Source: Pseudoips prasinana (lineage: Eukaryota; Arthropoda; Insecta; Lepidoptera; Nolidae). From it: a DNA stretch of 64,000 nucleotides. The notes below the pieces were generated by a model. It had not been told where the DNA came from. It saw only the letters and a list, made by a program, of their open reading frames with translations, and did not search any database. The stretch covers positions 4,154,001 through 4,218,000 of the forward strand of contig OX621250.1 in the NCBI GenBank assembly GCA_951640165.1. The letters run 5' to 3'. Below, piece after piece: positions 19,083-29,927 of this stretch. The number at the start of each line of letters is the position of its first letter. The stretch's first letter is position 1. The position numbers and the translations under genes were made by a program.

Positions 19083-20004
19083 AATATAAATAGTCCCTAT
19101 TATCGCGTTTCCACGATGTATAGAATAATTTTGTAGGTAGGTAGAAGAAGAAAAGACTAAAGAACAATTTAAAAAAATAATTTAATTTCCAAAGAAAAAA
19201 AAATTAACTTGGCCCGACACGCTGCCGCGTGTCAAGATAAAAAAGGTTAGGTAGGAGGGTCGTAGGTTTATCAGACGATTGCGGGTACGATCCGACAATT
19301 TAAAATACCACTCCCCTGGTAATAGTGTAGTGATGTCCGGCGCAGTCTTAAGGCTGTAAATTGAGTTCCGGAACTGATGAGGTGGAGTGATCTTCGGAGA
19401 CGTGGTGTATTTATAGGTGGTAAGTATACTCCGTAGAAAAGAAACCCCAAGTGGGGTTTAAACACTAACACACTTTATATGTATAGATATACGGCGTTTT
19501 TTATAACGATGTACGCGTTGGTACAATTTAAATTTATATTTTAATTATGAGTTTATAAAAAAAATTAGGAACAACTCAGCAGTAGCGTAGTATTCCGTCG
19601 AGTGCATGATATGCAAAAAAATGTCACGATGAGCGGAACCTGCGAGTGAACGGACGGTAATCCCGTTCTTTGCATACAACACTTCACTCAATGAATACAG
19701 CGTAGGCGATACACAGATTAAAAATAAAAAGTAACTAATGTTTCTTTATTATTAATTAGTATAATAAGGTAAGTTGTAGGTGTAAGTCTACAGATGTATA
19801 ATTAGGTATTAGAATAAGGTTTAAATTGATACAAACAATACCGTAATAGGTTTAAGATTGTAGTTTTAAAATCGTAGTCTTATAAGATTCCATTACATTG
19901 CTCTGCAATAATTGAAGGCGTTACACTATATATTTATTATTATTATTAGAATAGGGTTCAATTGGCACTCTTTGAGTACAGAACACAAAAAAAAGAAAAT
20001 GTAT
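19083..20004. other. Spacer, nothing recognised
   Basis: A small perfect hairpin, GACACGCTGCCGCGTGTC, lies at about 19216. Otherwise unremarkable. Confidence 0.4.
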
Positions 20005-20136
20005 GTACAGACGCCAGCACATCGAGTTACCGTAATTTCTTTTATAGGTTTTCAACTTTATCACATAACCATAAGGTTCACTTTCAAATGGGGAAATTTG
20101 ACAGATTGGGGTTGCTTCATGTGCTGGTGACTGTAC
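20005..20136. mobile_element. MITE family M, copy 2
   Basis: Palindromic, ends GTACAGACGCCAGCACATC and a mutated partner (GGTGACTGTAC). Confidence 0.85.
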
Positions 20137-20558
20137 TAACTTAATACAGATAATACCAACATTTAATTCAAAGGGCACAATAGAGTCACGTTACTTTTTT
20201 TTTTTGATAAGGCAGGGTGAATGCTAATGCATGCCACCCGCAAAAAGTGTCTGCGGGTGGGTATGTCGGACTCGCACCGACTAAACCTAACCTGCCGTGG
20301 ACTTCGTCTGGCGCCTGATGGGGGGAGCCCCGGGAACGCGGGTATGCTGCTCCGGTGCCCCCCTTTTGCGCCGTGTCCCAGATGGTCGGGACACGCACCC
20401 GGGGAGGACTGTGAGTTGCCCTCCCCATTTGCCGACTCCTGCCAGTACGGCACAGCGACTGTGCCACAAACAGTTCGCTGTCTTCCCGGGGCTGCTTGCA
20501 CATGGCAGCAGTAGAGGACACTTCTCATACTGCCACCGCAACCCCGAGGGGAGTAGGG

Positions 20559-23500
20559 CTAACGGCTGCCGCCGCCGCCCCGACGCCTCCTCCGTCTACG
20601 AGCGGGGTCGGCTCGCTCCCGATCCCGCTCGGCGGCCTCCTTCTGGAGCATGACTGCTTCGCAGAAGGAGACCACGGCGTCCCATTTGGTGGAGTCGCCA
20701 GCCAGCATCGCATACATGACTGCTGGCGGCGAAAGATCCCGTCCGATCTCAGCGACCAGGACTCGTCTCTCGGCCTCCCAGGCCGGGCACTCCTCCAGCG
20801 TATGCTGGGCAGAGTCCAGGTCGCTCCCGCAATGGTGACAGTGTGTCGTCACTTCTCGGCCGATCCGGCACAGATACTCACCGAAACACCCGTGTCCGGT
20901 GAGTATCTGAGTCAGTCTGTAGGTGACGCAACCGCCCTTCCTTCCCACCCAGGCCTCGAGGTGAGGCAGGATAGCACCGACGGCACGTTGGCGCGCGTTC
21001 AGCCGCAACTCAAGCCTTGCGCGCCACTGTACAAGTACGCGCCGGTGTGCTTCCCGCCTGTAGGCAACGAGCGTCTGCTCTGGCGCCTCACCGCTCTCCC
21101 GGCGGACGCGGATTTCGGTGAAAACCGTCGCGTCGACTGCCGCCAGGAGATCAAACGGTGGAAAGCGCGCCAGGAGTGTCGCCGCCTCAAAGGATATCGT
21201 TCGATATCCTCGTGCGATCCGTATGGCCACCACACGCTGCAGGCTGTTCAAGATAGCCCTGCAGCGGGAGGCGCCCGTCAGGCGTTCAGACCAGACGGTC
21301 GCCCCATAAAGGACCATGGACCGCACGACACCTCCGTAGAGGCAGCGAACTTCTTCCCTGGGACCCCCGAGGTTCGGCAAAAGCCGGTGTAACGCGCCGG
21401 TTACCCGGCGCACTCGGGGGGCCAGACGCTCGAAATGCTCCTCGAAGCCCCATCGGCTGTCTAGGGTGAGGCCCAGGTACTTCATGTACCGCCCCACCCT
21501 GACCTCTGCGTCACCTACACGCATCGGCGTACTGGGTGGTTCCTCCCTACGGCGTAAGCCGTGGAACCATAGCGCCTCGGTTTTGTGAGGCGCTACCCGA
21601 AGGCCCAGTCTCGTTATGGCCGCGACGACACACACGACACCGAGTTCGGCGAGCCGTACCGCCCGCTGGAAACTTGCCTCCCGGGCTATGACGAGCGTGT
21701 CGTCCGCATAGCAGACGACGCTCACCCCGGGAGGGAGGCTTATCCTCAGGACCGCATCGTATGCGAGGCTCCATAGCAGAGGTCGGACCCCTGAGGAAGC
21801 CCGCAGGAGAGCTCCCTCCGGAACTCAGTCCCGTTCCGACCGACGAATTGAATCGTCCTGTCGCGCAAATATGCCCCGACTATACCACGGAGATAGGTAG
21901 GCACGTTGTGATGGACCAGTGCCTCCCGTATCGCCCGCCAGGGGACGGAGTTGAAGGCGTTGACGATGTCTAAACTCACCGCCAACGCCACCCCCCCCGC
22001 CCGAACGGCGGGCTCCGACAAGGCGCGGACGCGATTGATCGCGTCTATCGTCGAACGTCCCTGCCGGAAACCGAACTGGTTGTCCGATAAGTCGGGGCCA
22101 ACGCGCGACAGATGCTCGCTGAGACGGGCGGCGATTACACGCTCAAAGAGCTTGCCCGCCTCGTCCAGCAAGCATATTGGTCGGAACGCCGAGGGAGAAT
22201 CGGCGGTCCTGCCCGGCTTGCTCAAGAGCACTAGCCTTGCCTCTTTCCAGCAGGTGGGGAACACGGTACTACGGAGGCAGCTGGTGAACAGTTGCCTCAA
22301 CCGGTCCCCCAGGACTGCCAGGGCGCAAACCCACGCCCTGCCCGGTATCCCATCCGGGCCAGGGGCGGTATTTCGGGCCGCAAGTCGCCGTACTGCTCGG
22401 TCCAGCTCCCCCTCCGTCACCTCCAACTGGTCGTCCCAATCATGGTACGACGGTGACGGAGGGTCCGAGGGACTGTCCTGGACCTTAGGGAAGAGGGTGT
22501 CCACCACCCTCCTCAGGAAGTCCGGGTCCAGGGTACTCGTCAACGGAGGGACCCACGGTCTGAGCTTGCCCAGTACCATTTTGTACGGGCGCCCCCATGG
22601 GTCCCTATCCAGTCCCTCGATGAGCTCGTTCCAGGACCGAGCTTTGGCTTCCGCTATCGCGGTGGATAGCGCCTTGACGGCGACTTGATACGCCCTGTGC
22701 GCTCCGGCAGCCTCTTCGGCATTGGCTCGCCTCCTCCGACGGGCCCGCTGGTGTCGGCGACGCGCTGCGACGTACTCCGTACGGAGTCGCGCGATTTCGG
22801 CCGACCACCAATACTGCGAGCCTCGTCTGTCACCCGGACGGATCCGGGGCATCGACGTGTCGCAGATGCGAGACATGATGCCCCGGAACCAGCCCGCTTG
22901 CAAATTGGGATCGGACGGGATCCTCTCTCCACCCTCACTCGCACCCCAGGCGATGGCGACGGCGGCAGCCGTCAACATGTCGCGGTCCAAGCGGCGTAGG
23001 CACCAGCGCCGCGGTGGGACAACATTACTGCGGTCAGGGCCGCCTCGGGGCGGACGGAAGGCCACGCTGAAAATGATGTGTCGGTGATCCGACAGCGTGG
23101 CAATTTCCTTCGCAACTCTCCACCCCGAGACCAGGTGCATGGCCGAGGGAGTCGCCCACGTCAAGTCGACGGTCGACTCCCCCTGCCACCGCACACAGGT
23201 GCTGACTGAACCCCGATTTAAAAGACGGAGGTCCAGTCCGGCGGCCCATTCCAGCAGTAACTCCCCTCGAACGTCGTCCCGGGCATCGCCCCACACGCTA
23301 GAGTGGGCGTTAAAATCGCCCAGGACGAGTACCGGACGGGACTGGTAAGAGCTAATATGGCTCGTTAGCCCGTCCAGGTACGCCTCAAAATTTGCGAGGC
23401 CGCAATTCGGGGAGATGTAGCAGCCCACCACGACTGCTGGTCCCCACTCCACGACGACGAATCCGGGCCCCTTGGCCAGGAGTGTGCAATGGGGGTCACG

Positions 23501-23851
23501 TTCCCCCCCTGCCCAATAAATGGCGACGAGGCCCCCATCCGCCCCGAACCAACGAGGGTGGTCGGGAACGGAGTGAGGCTCCGCCACTATCGCTAGAGCA
23601 ACCGAACGCTCAGCAATCGTCTGCGCAAGAAGAGCTTGCGCAGCGATGCAGTGGTTCAAGTTGCCCTGCAAAATAAGTTGGGGGGAAAGAATTTTAGACC
23701 TCCATGGACACCCCACCGGGGCCAGAGCCCGGATCGTTGGACCGCGACGATGTAGGAGCGGACGTGGCAGGACGTCCCGCTCCCTTTCTCTTGGGTGGCG
23801 TGCACCTACCGCTGCCCAGGCGATGGTTTGCCGGCCTGCCAAGGTCGGCAC
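20559..23851 (-). pseudogene. ORF2 of element B: endonuclease-reverse transcriptase, frameshifted
   Basis: First part (23851-21746, 701 codons): an APE-type endonuclease with NLNHC near residue 65, AEPHSVP, LGDFNAHSSVWG and TLSDHRH, then the RT fingers and palm with AFRPICLLDEAGKLFERV, FGFRQGRSTIDA and SLDIVNAFNSVPW (first catalytic Asp). Second part (21725-20559 and upstream, different frame): VVCYADDTLV, with the catalytic YADD at 21710-21699, the thumb, then a CCHC knuckle CHHCGSDLDSAQHTLEEC. The break lies at 21784-21783: GLPQGS is followed directly by D, where R1 proteins read GLPQGSVLGPLLW, which fits a loss of 7 nt. The enzyme would lack YADD. The start codon is uncertain; the overlap with ORF1 is usual for R1. 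Confidence 0.88.
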
Positions 23852-25542
23852 ACACTACGCAGTGAGGGGCGCGCGCCGTGCATTCCTTCGCCTTGTGGCC
23901 CTGTTGGCCACAGACGAAGCACGACGCGCTCCGGTCGCACCCTGTGCACCGACGTGCCCCTTCTCCAGGCAGCGGTAGCACTGGAGAGCTCTGGGTGGAA
24001 GCGCCACCACCCGGACCGACATCCAGCCCACTAGTACCCGGCCGATTACCGCTAATTTGCGGGCGGCCACTAGTGGGCACCGAACCCACACCGAACCTAA
24101 GCCCGACGGGGAGAACCTAATTTCGCCGACTTTTACGTCGGCGACGGCACATCCTCCCGCCGTGGCTATTGTTTCAGCCACTTCGGTGGGGTCGGCGGAG
24201 TCGTCCAGGTCCATCACCCGGAGCTCTCCCATTACGACAGGATGCGCCACCACCGCACCCGTCTCAGCTAAGGCTTCCCTTAGCCGAGTAGTGAGGGCCT
24301 CCGCCTTCGCGGACCCCTCTGGACCAGGGATCCTCAAAATAAGCCCCCGGTCAAAGCCCTCTTGGGGCGAAGGCCAGCCTTCAGGCCAAGGTCCTGCAAT
24401 TGGACTTTGGTCCTTGCCATCTTCAAGACCTCGGCCATGGTAGTGGCCGAGGTCGACGGCAAGTTTATCGTCACTGCCGCGGACGGTGGAGGTCGCGGCA
24501 GTGCGGTAGGCCTCTTTGGAGGCGAAGGCGGCAGTGGCCGATTAAGGTGGGCAGCCTTGGCCTTGGCCTTTCGGCCAACCACCTGGGCCCATGTACCCTC
24601 GGCGGGTGGCGGTGGCGCTGACCGCACCGGCATCGTCGCATTCCTAGCCGCAGCGGCCTCTGCGTCCGTCTCCGCTGCCGGCCACCCCGTTTCACGGTGG
24701 GTGGCACTTGGGGCGGCGCTCCGCTCCCAGCGAGTGGTGGGCGGACGGCCCTGCCCGGAAAGACCTCTGCCATGACCTCCTGGCGCATCTGAACCAAACG
24801 TTGGTCCCAGATGCGCCCCATTTCTCGCAATTTGCGGTCCAGAATGGCCGCAAATCTGTCTTCAGGCGAGACGTGGTCTTCCCGAGTAGGTACAGCACGG
24901 GGAGCATCTAAATTGCTCCTCCAAGTTATCGGTGCCGGTTGCGGCGACGATGGAGCGTGGACAACCGGTGCCGGCGGCGGAGACGGTCTCAAAGACGGCG
25001 CTGACCGCGGAGCAGGTGGTGACTGCCGGGATGGCGAAGGCAATGGCGGATAAGCCCCGATATCCCTCTTACGAAGCTCCGCCATCTCCGCCGACATGGC
25101 GGCCACCCGCGCCTCTAAGGAGGCCAACTGGGAGCGTAGCCGCTGGTTCTCTAGCTCCAGCACACTCCCGTCGGTCCTCCCACAAAGCTTTGCGGCCTTG
25201 ACCTGACGCCCATCCTTTTCGGTGCGTCTCGTCCGTTTCGAGCCAGGAGTCTCCGCGCGGCCATCTCGGCTGGATACCGACTCCATGGAAACCGCGGACC
25301 TAAGAGAGCTATCGCTCTCCGTGCCCGCGGCTTGTTCCCTCGATGGTCCAAGTACTGGAGTGGCCGGACGGGAAAAGGTCTCCCTGACCTTTCTAGCGGC
25401 CTTCTTCTTAGAAGCAGCCTTCGCTGCCTTCACCTCTTTATCTGCTATGGGGCACACCTGGCACACCCGCTAGCTCCTCAGGAGTTAAGGCAATTAACTT
25501 AACTTGCGGTTGGGCAATTCGTATATTCTGTTTTTCTTCCAT
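23694..25542 (-). pseudogene. ORF1 of element B: gag-like protein, four or more frameshifts
   Basis: The start is an ATG at 25542-25540, reading MEEKQNIRIAQPQ and ALTPEELAGVP. The frame then shifts near 25455 (to ADKEVKAAKAASKKKAARK), near 24660 and near 24345, and again near 23955. The parts are a basic N-terminus, a coiled coil LELENQRLRSQLASLEARV, a Pro-rich linker, a conserved core (LRIPGPEG ... RVLVGWMSVRV), and three zinc knuckles: CYRCLEKGHVGA, CFVCGQQGHKAKEC and CVVCADLGRPANHRLGSGRC. The last frameshift falls inside the first knuckle. The knuckles are expected to bind element RNA. No single frame encodes the whole protein. Confidence 0.87.
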
Positions 25543-26078
25543 AAATGATAAAATGGCGTTCACCAACCCAATTCCCCACCCTCCATCGAGCCCTCAAAGG
25601 GGATGCTTTACAAGCACCAGGGATATTGGGCGGTATAGCCATGGGATTATGCCAATCTGCGAGACCTCCAACGCGAACTGATACTGGACAGCCCAATGTC
25701 CAGCACGGCGCGCGCCTTCGTCTGCAGACCGGCACACGGCGCCAGCCCAGACGCCACCTGCAGTTACGCCTACCCATGGCTAGCCTTGACGACCGTCCGA
25801 CCGGACGTCGCAGCCGATTGATCGGGGCCCGGCTAGACCCCGACCGCCCGTGTAAGGGGAAATCCGGACCAAAGAGGCGTGTTGCGGGTGAGGGATAACT
25901 ACTGCCCGACCCCTCACCAACTCAACCTCCAGGACTCCTTCATCCCCCCGTACGGGTCCCCGCGCACGGCACAAACACGCGGGTGGTCGTTGCGGAATTC
26001 CTACCATACATGGATGATGTATGGAAGGTCCGCCAAGATACGACCACAGGATCTTGGCAGATTCCGTCCCCCCCCTGT

Positions 26079-26150
26079 GTCGGAATATTCGCCACGAGCA
26101 GCAGTCTCTCCCAAAATACTAAGAAAGACTGCCGCTCGTGCCCAGGGTGC
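26079..26150 (-). ncRNA. Remnant of HDV-like ribozyme, element B
   Basis: On the minus strand: P1' GCACCCT (26150-26144), then GGGC, a P4 stem pairing about 26139-26127 with 26106-26094, J4/2 GGCGAATA (26093-26086; GGCGAAT is the HDV genomic form) and P2' TTCCGAC (26085-26079). The 5' strands of P1, P2 and P3 are absent because the element stops at about 26166. The same architecture as element A with a different P4 sequence that still pairs. Confidence 0.65.
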
Positions 26151-26166
26151 CCGTCAACATAAAATT

Positions 26167-26478
26167 GAAGAATATAGCGAATATTTTATCGAATACAATT
26201 TATGATATGATATGTATGTAAAAGTTGAATTATTTATCACCTTCGAAATTTAAATATGATAATATTCGAAGAGAGTTATTACTTTCCTAGAAGGTTCGAA
26301 AAACACGTGTTTAATTTGACACGTGTATGTTCTCTCCGTATCATCCAGTAATAAGGTACCTAATAAATAAAACGTCTCAAAGCTTATTTATTACTACGGA
26401 GAATCGTAATCATTTTGGAGGAATTATTTGATTAAGTGGAAGACAAAATAAAAATGCCAAAATTTCCCATACGTAGAT
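26167..26478. other. AT-rich spacer
   Basis: Flank of element B; nothing recognised. Confidence 0.4.
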
Positions 26479-26690
26479 TTTTTTTTTAATGACATCGCCC
26501 GCACTACGGCACGTAATCCCTGTGTCGCGGGGTACTTTTCAAACATATAATAGACGGGCACAAATTACATCCAGACTCAGAACAACTATTTGTGTGACCC
26601 ACAAATAGTTGTCCGGCGCGGGACGCGAACCCGCAAAACGAAGCGGCGAGGCGACTGTCTTAGCCGCTGCGCCACACGTGCAGTATAAGT
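26479..26690 (-). mobile_element. SINE2 copy, reverse orientation
   Basis: Full length with T-run (A tail) at 26479-26488, box B in reverse CGGGACGCGAACCCGC, and box A at the right end. Confidence 0.9.
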
Positions 26691-27534
26691 ATAAACTTAC
26701 CTAGAATGGGTTCATGGGATAATAATAATGATAAGGTCGTCATTGACAAATAGATGAAAAAGACATTTGTGGATATAACAATTCCGTACGACGAAAAGAT
26801 TACTAACGGAGAATAAGAAAAATAATCAAAATATCTTGATCTGAGTTTTGAATATGCGCAAATATGGAGAATCGAAAGGCCTGCAATCATACCTATTGTT
26901 ATATCCACAAATGGAGTTATTCCTAAATCCCTGAAAATCAACCTTGCAAGTGTAGGACTTTATATCTGGCTGGAGAGTTACATACAGAAGGCGGTTTTGC
27001 TGGCAAATGCCAGGATTGTGCGGAATTGTTTCTCCATGTAGCCCATAATTTATTGCAAATAGTATTGGTAATAAACATGTGATATCATATGAGAATAATA
27101 AATAGTTTTATTACTCTCTTCAAAGTTTATTGTTATAGTTAGGAACAATTTCTCAGATTAATAAAAACTTTTGAGAGAGCTGGAGTCCGTCCTAGGCTCG
27201 AGACCTGTATGATTAATCTCCAGGATCTCCCCTACTTGTCGATTTAGTTTTTGTATCCTATACAAATAGTAGCTTAATAGTTAAACAACGTCGCATACGA
27301 AAAACTATGACAAATATAATAGAAAGTGTCTTTGTCTTTGGCCGTTGGTCCTAAGGGCTATGTACCCTGCCCACAGGCACAACATCTCTGCTTAGTATTT
27401 ATTCTAATATACTAATCTAATCTCATATAATAATATTTATAGGATAGACGAATAACATTTAATCTACGTGAAAACAATTTACGTATAGTTCATAAGAGAT
27501 CACTTAAAAATAGTCTTATACTAGTCGCATATTT
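26691..27534. other. Spacer
   Basis: CATTGACAAATAGATGAAAA at about 26740 recurs at 18388. Nothing else recognised. Confidence 0.4.
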
Positions 27535-27682
27535 TTTTAATTTCTGAGCATCTCTGTGTTTTGAAGGGCACGTTAAGCTGTCGGTTATGGTTGTAGGCAT
27601 TAGGAAGCAGTTGTTAAGCCATGTCAGAGGACTACTGGGAGGCTGAACAACTCTGACACCACCCATACGATAAGTAAGTAAA
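27535..27682 (+). repeat. Repeat D with (TAAG)n tail
   Basis: TTTCTGAGCATCTCTGTG to CCCATACGATAAGTAAGTAA. A Helitron begins at the next base. Confidence 0.75.
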
Positions 27683-28049
27683 TCCTACTAATATTATAAA
27701 CGCGAAAGTTTGTAAGTGTGGATGGATGTTTGTTACTCTTTCTCGTAAAAACTACTGAAAAGATTTTAATAAAACTGCACAATAATATAGCGTATACATC
27801 AGAATAACACATAGGCTACAATTTATAAAGATATTGTGTGAATTGTCCAAAATATGACGATAAGTGTCAAGTAAGTAGGAAAAATCTACCACCTACGAGC
27901 TATTCCGGTGTGCACTACCAAAACCGCTAGAGGCACACATCCTAATAATATTATAAATGTGAAAGTTTGGGAGTATTGATGTAGATATGTTAGTTACTCT
28001 TTTACGCCTAAACTACTTTATCGCGGGTGAAACCGCGGGGCACAGCTAG
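27683..28049 (+). mobile_element. Helitron family L (Lep1-like) with doubled 5' end
   Basis: A|TCCTACTAATATTATAAACG at the start; end CGCGGGTGAAACCGCGGGG CACAGCTAG|T with a perfect GC hairpin before the CTAG. At 27940 a second, diverged 5' end (TCCTAATAATATTATAAATG) appears inside. Non-autonomous. Confidence 0.9.
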
Positions 28050-28067
28050 TAGTCCCATTATAGGAGG

Positions 28068-28614
28068 AGAGCTGGCACGCATTTTTGGGTAGGTATTTGA
28101 GGCAAGCTGAAAACTTGTCCTATAACTCTTCAGACACACCCCAACACGGAACTGCAGACCTGGCAGGCGGGTAGCGGGTCTAAACCAACCTCAAAATTAG
28201 TGAATTTTTTTTTAACCAAATAATGTATTTGAGGCAAGCTGAAATTGTGATATGTTGTAGTTTAATGTTTATACAATACAAAAAAAAAGACAGGCGATTC
28301 TGCCAGGTCTTTAGCACTGCCAGGCGTGTGCAAAAATATTTTGCAAAAAAATCGAAAAAATGTATTTGAGGCAACTTGAAATTTTGACCGAATGTTATTT
28401 ATGTACTGTATAAACATTAAACTACAACATACCAAAATTTCAGCTTGCCTCAAATACATTTTTTGGATAAAAAATAATTCAAAAATTTAGGGTTTGGTTT
28501 AGACCCGCTACCCGCCAGCCAGGTCTGCAGTTCCGTGTTGGGGTGTGTCTGAAGAGCTATAGGACAAGTTTTCAGCTTGCCTCAAATACCTACCCAAAAA
28601 TGCGTGCCAGCTCT
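28068..28614. mobile_element. 547-bp fold-back element with nested repeats
   Basis: Arms of about 215 bp (28068-28280 and 28408-28614) are near-perfect reverse complements, starting AGAGCTGGCACGCATTTTTG. The motif TATTTGAGGCAAGCTGAAA occurs twice in the left arm, twice inverted in the right arm and once in the loop (28360). No ORF. Target duplication not seen. Confidence 0.88.
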
Positions 28615-29354
28615 TGGACTATTAAGTTGTAGAGACTTGCTTTCTGTCTAGGTTATTCTAAATAAGGTAATCCTGAAGCCTGTGCATGTTTGTTTGAGTG
28701 ATATTGAATGAACAAATAAAAATCCTTAAAAATTTCTATTCATCTATCTTTGATTTCCACATTTCACTAGCGAGAAACAAAGCCATCACGGTCAACAAAT
28801 TGCAAATAACATGTAATTAAACCCAAAATCCTGAACAAAGCTGAAATTGTGAGTCGTAACATTAACGATACGATGTTTCGGTTGTACAAAGTAATGTTTA
28901 ACATACCACATCCCAAACTATCAAGCCTTTATTACCAAGAGGAGTAGGTAGAAATCTATGTCCGAAAATCACTATTTTGTAGATAATACTTACATCTAAA
29001 CATTGCAAACGGACGTCGTATTGTTACTTATTTTTATTATTGATACGCAGAATTGCAGTAAAAACAGCCAAGTGTGAGTTAGACTGGCACGTGAGGGATT
29101 ACTTGAAAGTTTAAAATTTTATCTATGATAATTCCAAAGAGTGCTGTCTTTGGAACCATAATGGATAAAAGTTTAATATTTTCATGGAGCCTTAAAAATC
29201 CATGTCTTTAGAATGAACCAATACATAAAAATAAATCGTGTACCTGCTTTAATTTATAATTTTATACATTAAATTATTTAAATTCGCGCATGGTAACATA
29301 CACACTCTATTAGAATTTGAACTACCTATTATGCTTTGTGAGATTGCATTACCC
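28615..29354. other. AT-rich spacer
   Basis: AAAAACAGCCAAGTGTGAG at about 29061 is a relic of the repeat K end. Otherwise nothing. Confidence 0.4.
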
Positions 29355-29527
29355 ATCCTAGCGGTTAGTGACCCTAACTACTAAACCAGAGGTCGCGGGT
29401 TCAATCCTCACCCGGGGCAAATCTTTGCGTGATGAACACGATTAATTTTTCTGTGGCTCGGTGTAATTTCTGTAAGTATTTAAAAATATAGCTATAAGTA
29501 TGTTTATCAGTTTTCTGGTTGCCATAC
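29355..29527 (+). mobile_element. SINE4, left part, interrupted by element C
   Basis: Box B GCGGGTTCAATCCTCACCC and body TTTGCGTGATGAACACGATT. It stops at GTTGCCATAC; the continuation TACAGGTTCTG appears after element C at 33094, and its last bases (GATGGCAGTGTG) after the SINE2 at 33330. Confidence 0.8.
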
Positions 29528-29927
29528 TTTAGGTCCCGGGTATGACCTTAAACTGCCTCTATCGGGGGCTCTAGAATCAAAGGATTCATCAGAGGCCTAC
29601 GATAGAATAGTTACTATCAGTACAGGATAGTAACTTAGAGCGGCGGCGGAAGAGTAGGCATAATTATGCGTACCAACGGCGGCGCTCACAGGCCGAGTTA
29701 GCTGGCTTACTGTACGCTCACCGAGACGCAGGGGACGAGCACAAGTGAGCTATTTAGTCCAAACGAGGGAGCATACCTGAAACAAAACCCCGATCCAAAG
29801 TGTTATCCGACCCGTGCTGAGGGATCCATGGCCAGAGGGTATTCTGGTCGATAACGGAGGGTGTCTATGTTGGCGGTCATAGGACACAGCATGGATCCGC
29901 CTTACCTCCGTATAGGGCTCTGCGAGG
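29528..29927 (+). other. Structured 5' UTR of element C
   Basis: Begins TTTAGGTCCCGGGTATGACC, able to pair on itself. A perfect 10-bp stem AGTTACTATC / GATAGTAACT with a 7-base loop lies at 29609-29635. I tried an HDV-type fold here and could not complete it. Confidence 0.55.

Larger units (their letters stand above)
20195..26166 (-). mobile_element. R1-clade LINE, element B, decayed and 5'-truncated
   Basis: Nearly 6 kb: a 5' UTR remnant with part of a ribozyme, ORF1 (gag-like with CCHC knuckles), overlapping ORF2 (APE endonuclease plus RT plus a CCHC near the C-terminus), a 3' UTR of about 350 nt and an 11-A tail (20195-20205 as T). It is far GC-richer than its surroundings. I see no clear target-site duplication, and the flanks are not rDNA or telomeric repeats, so no evidence of site-specific insertion. 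Both ORFs are frameshifted, so this copy cannot retrotranspose by itself. Confidence 0.9.

Noticed and set aside
19230..19260. Telomeric (TTAGG)n target of a telomere-specific R1 element
   Set aside because: Only a single GGTTAGGTAGG; no array near either R1-clade element.
20496..21392. 298-codon plus-strand ORF
   Set aside because: Antisense shadow of the GC-rich ORF2 of element B, whose minus-strand frame has RT motifs. The same applies to the long plus-strand frame at 21951-22688.
29528..29640. HDV-like ribozyme at the 5' end of element C
   Set aside because: Hairpins are present, but I could not assemble a P1/P2 pseudoknot with a GGC-type J4/2.
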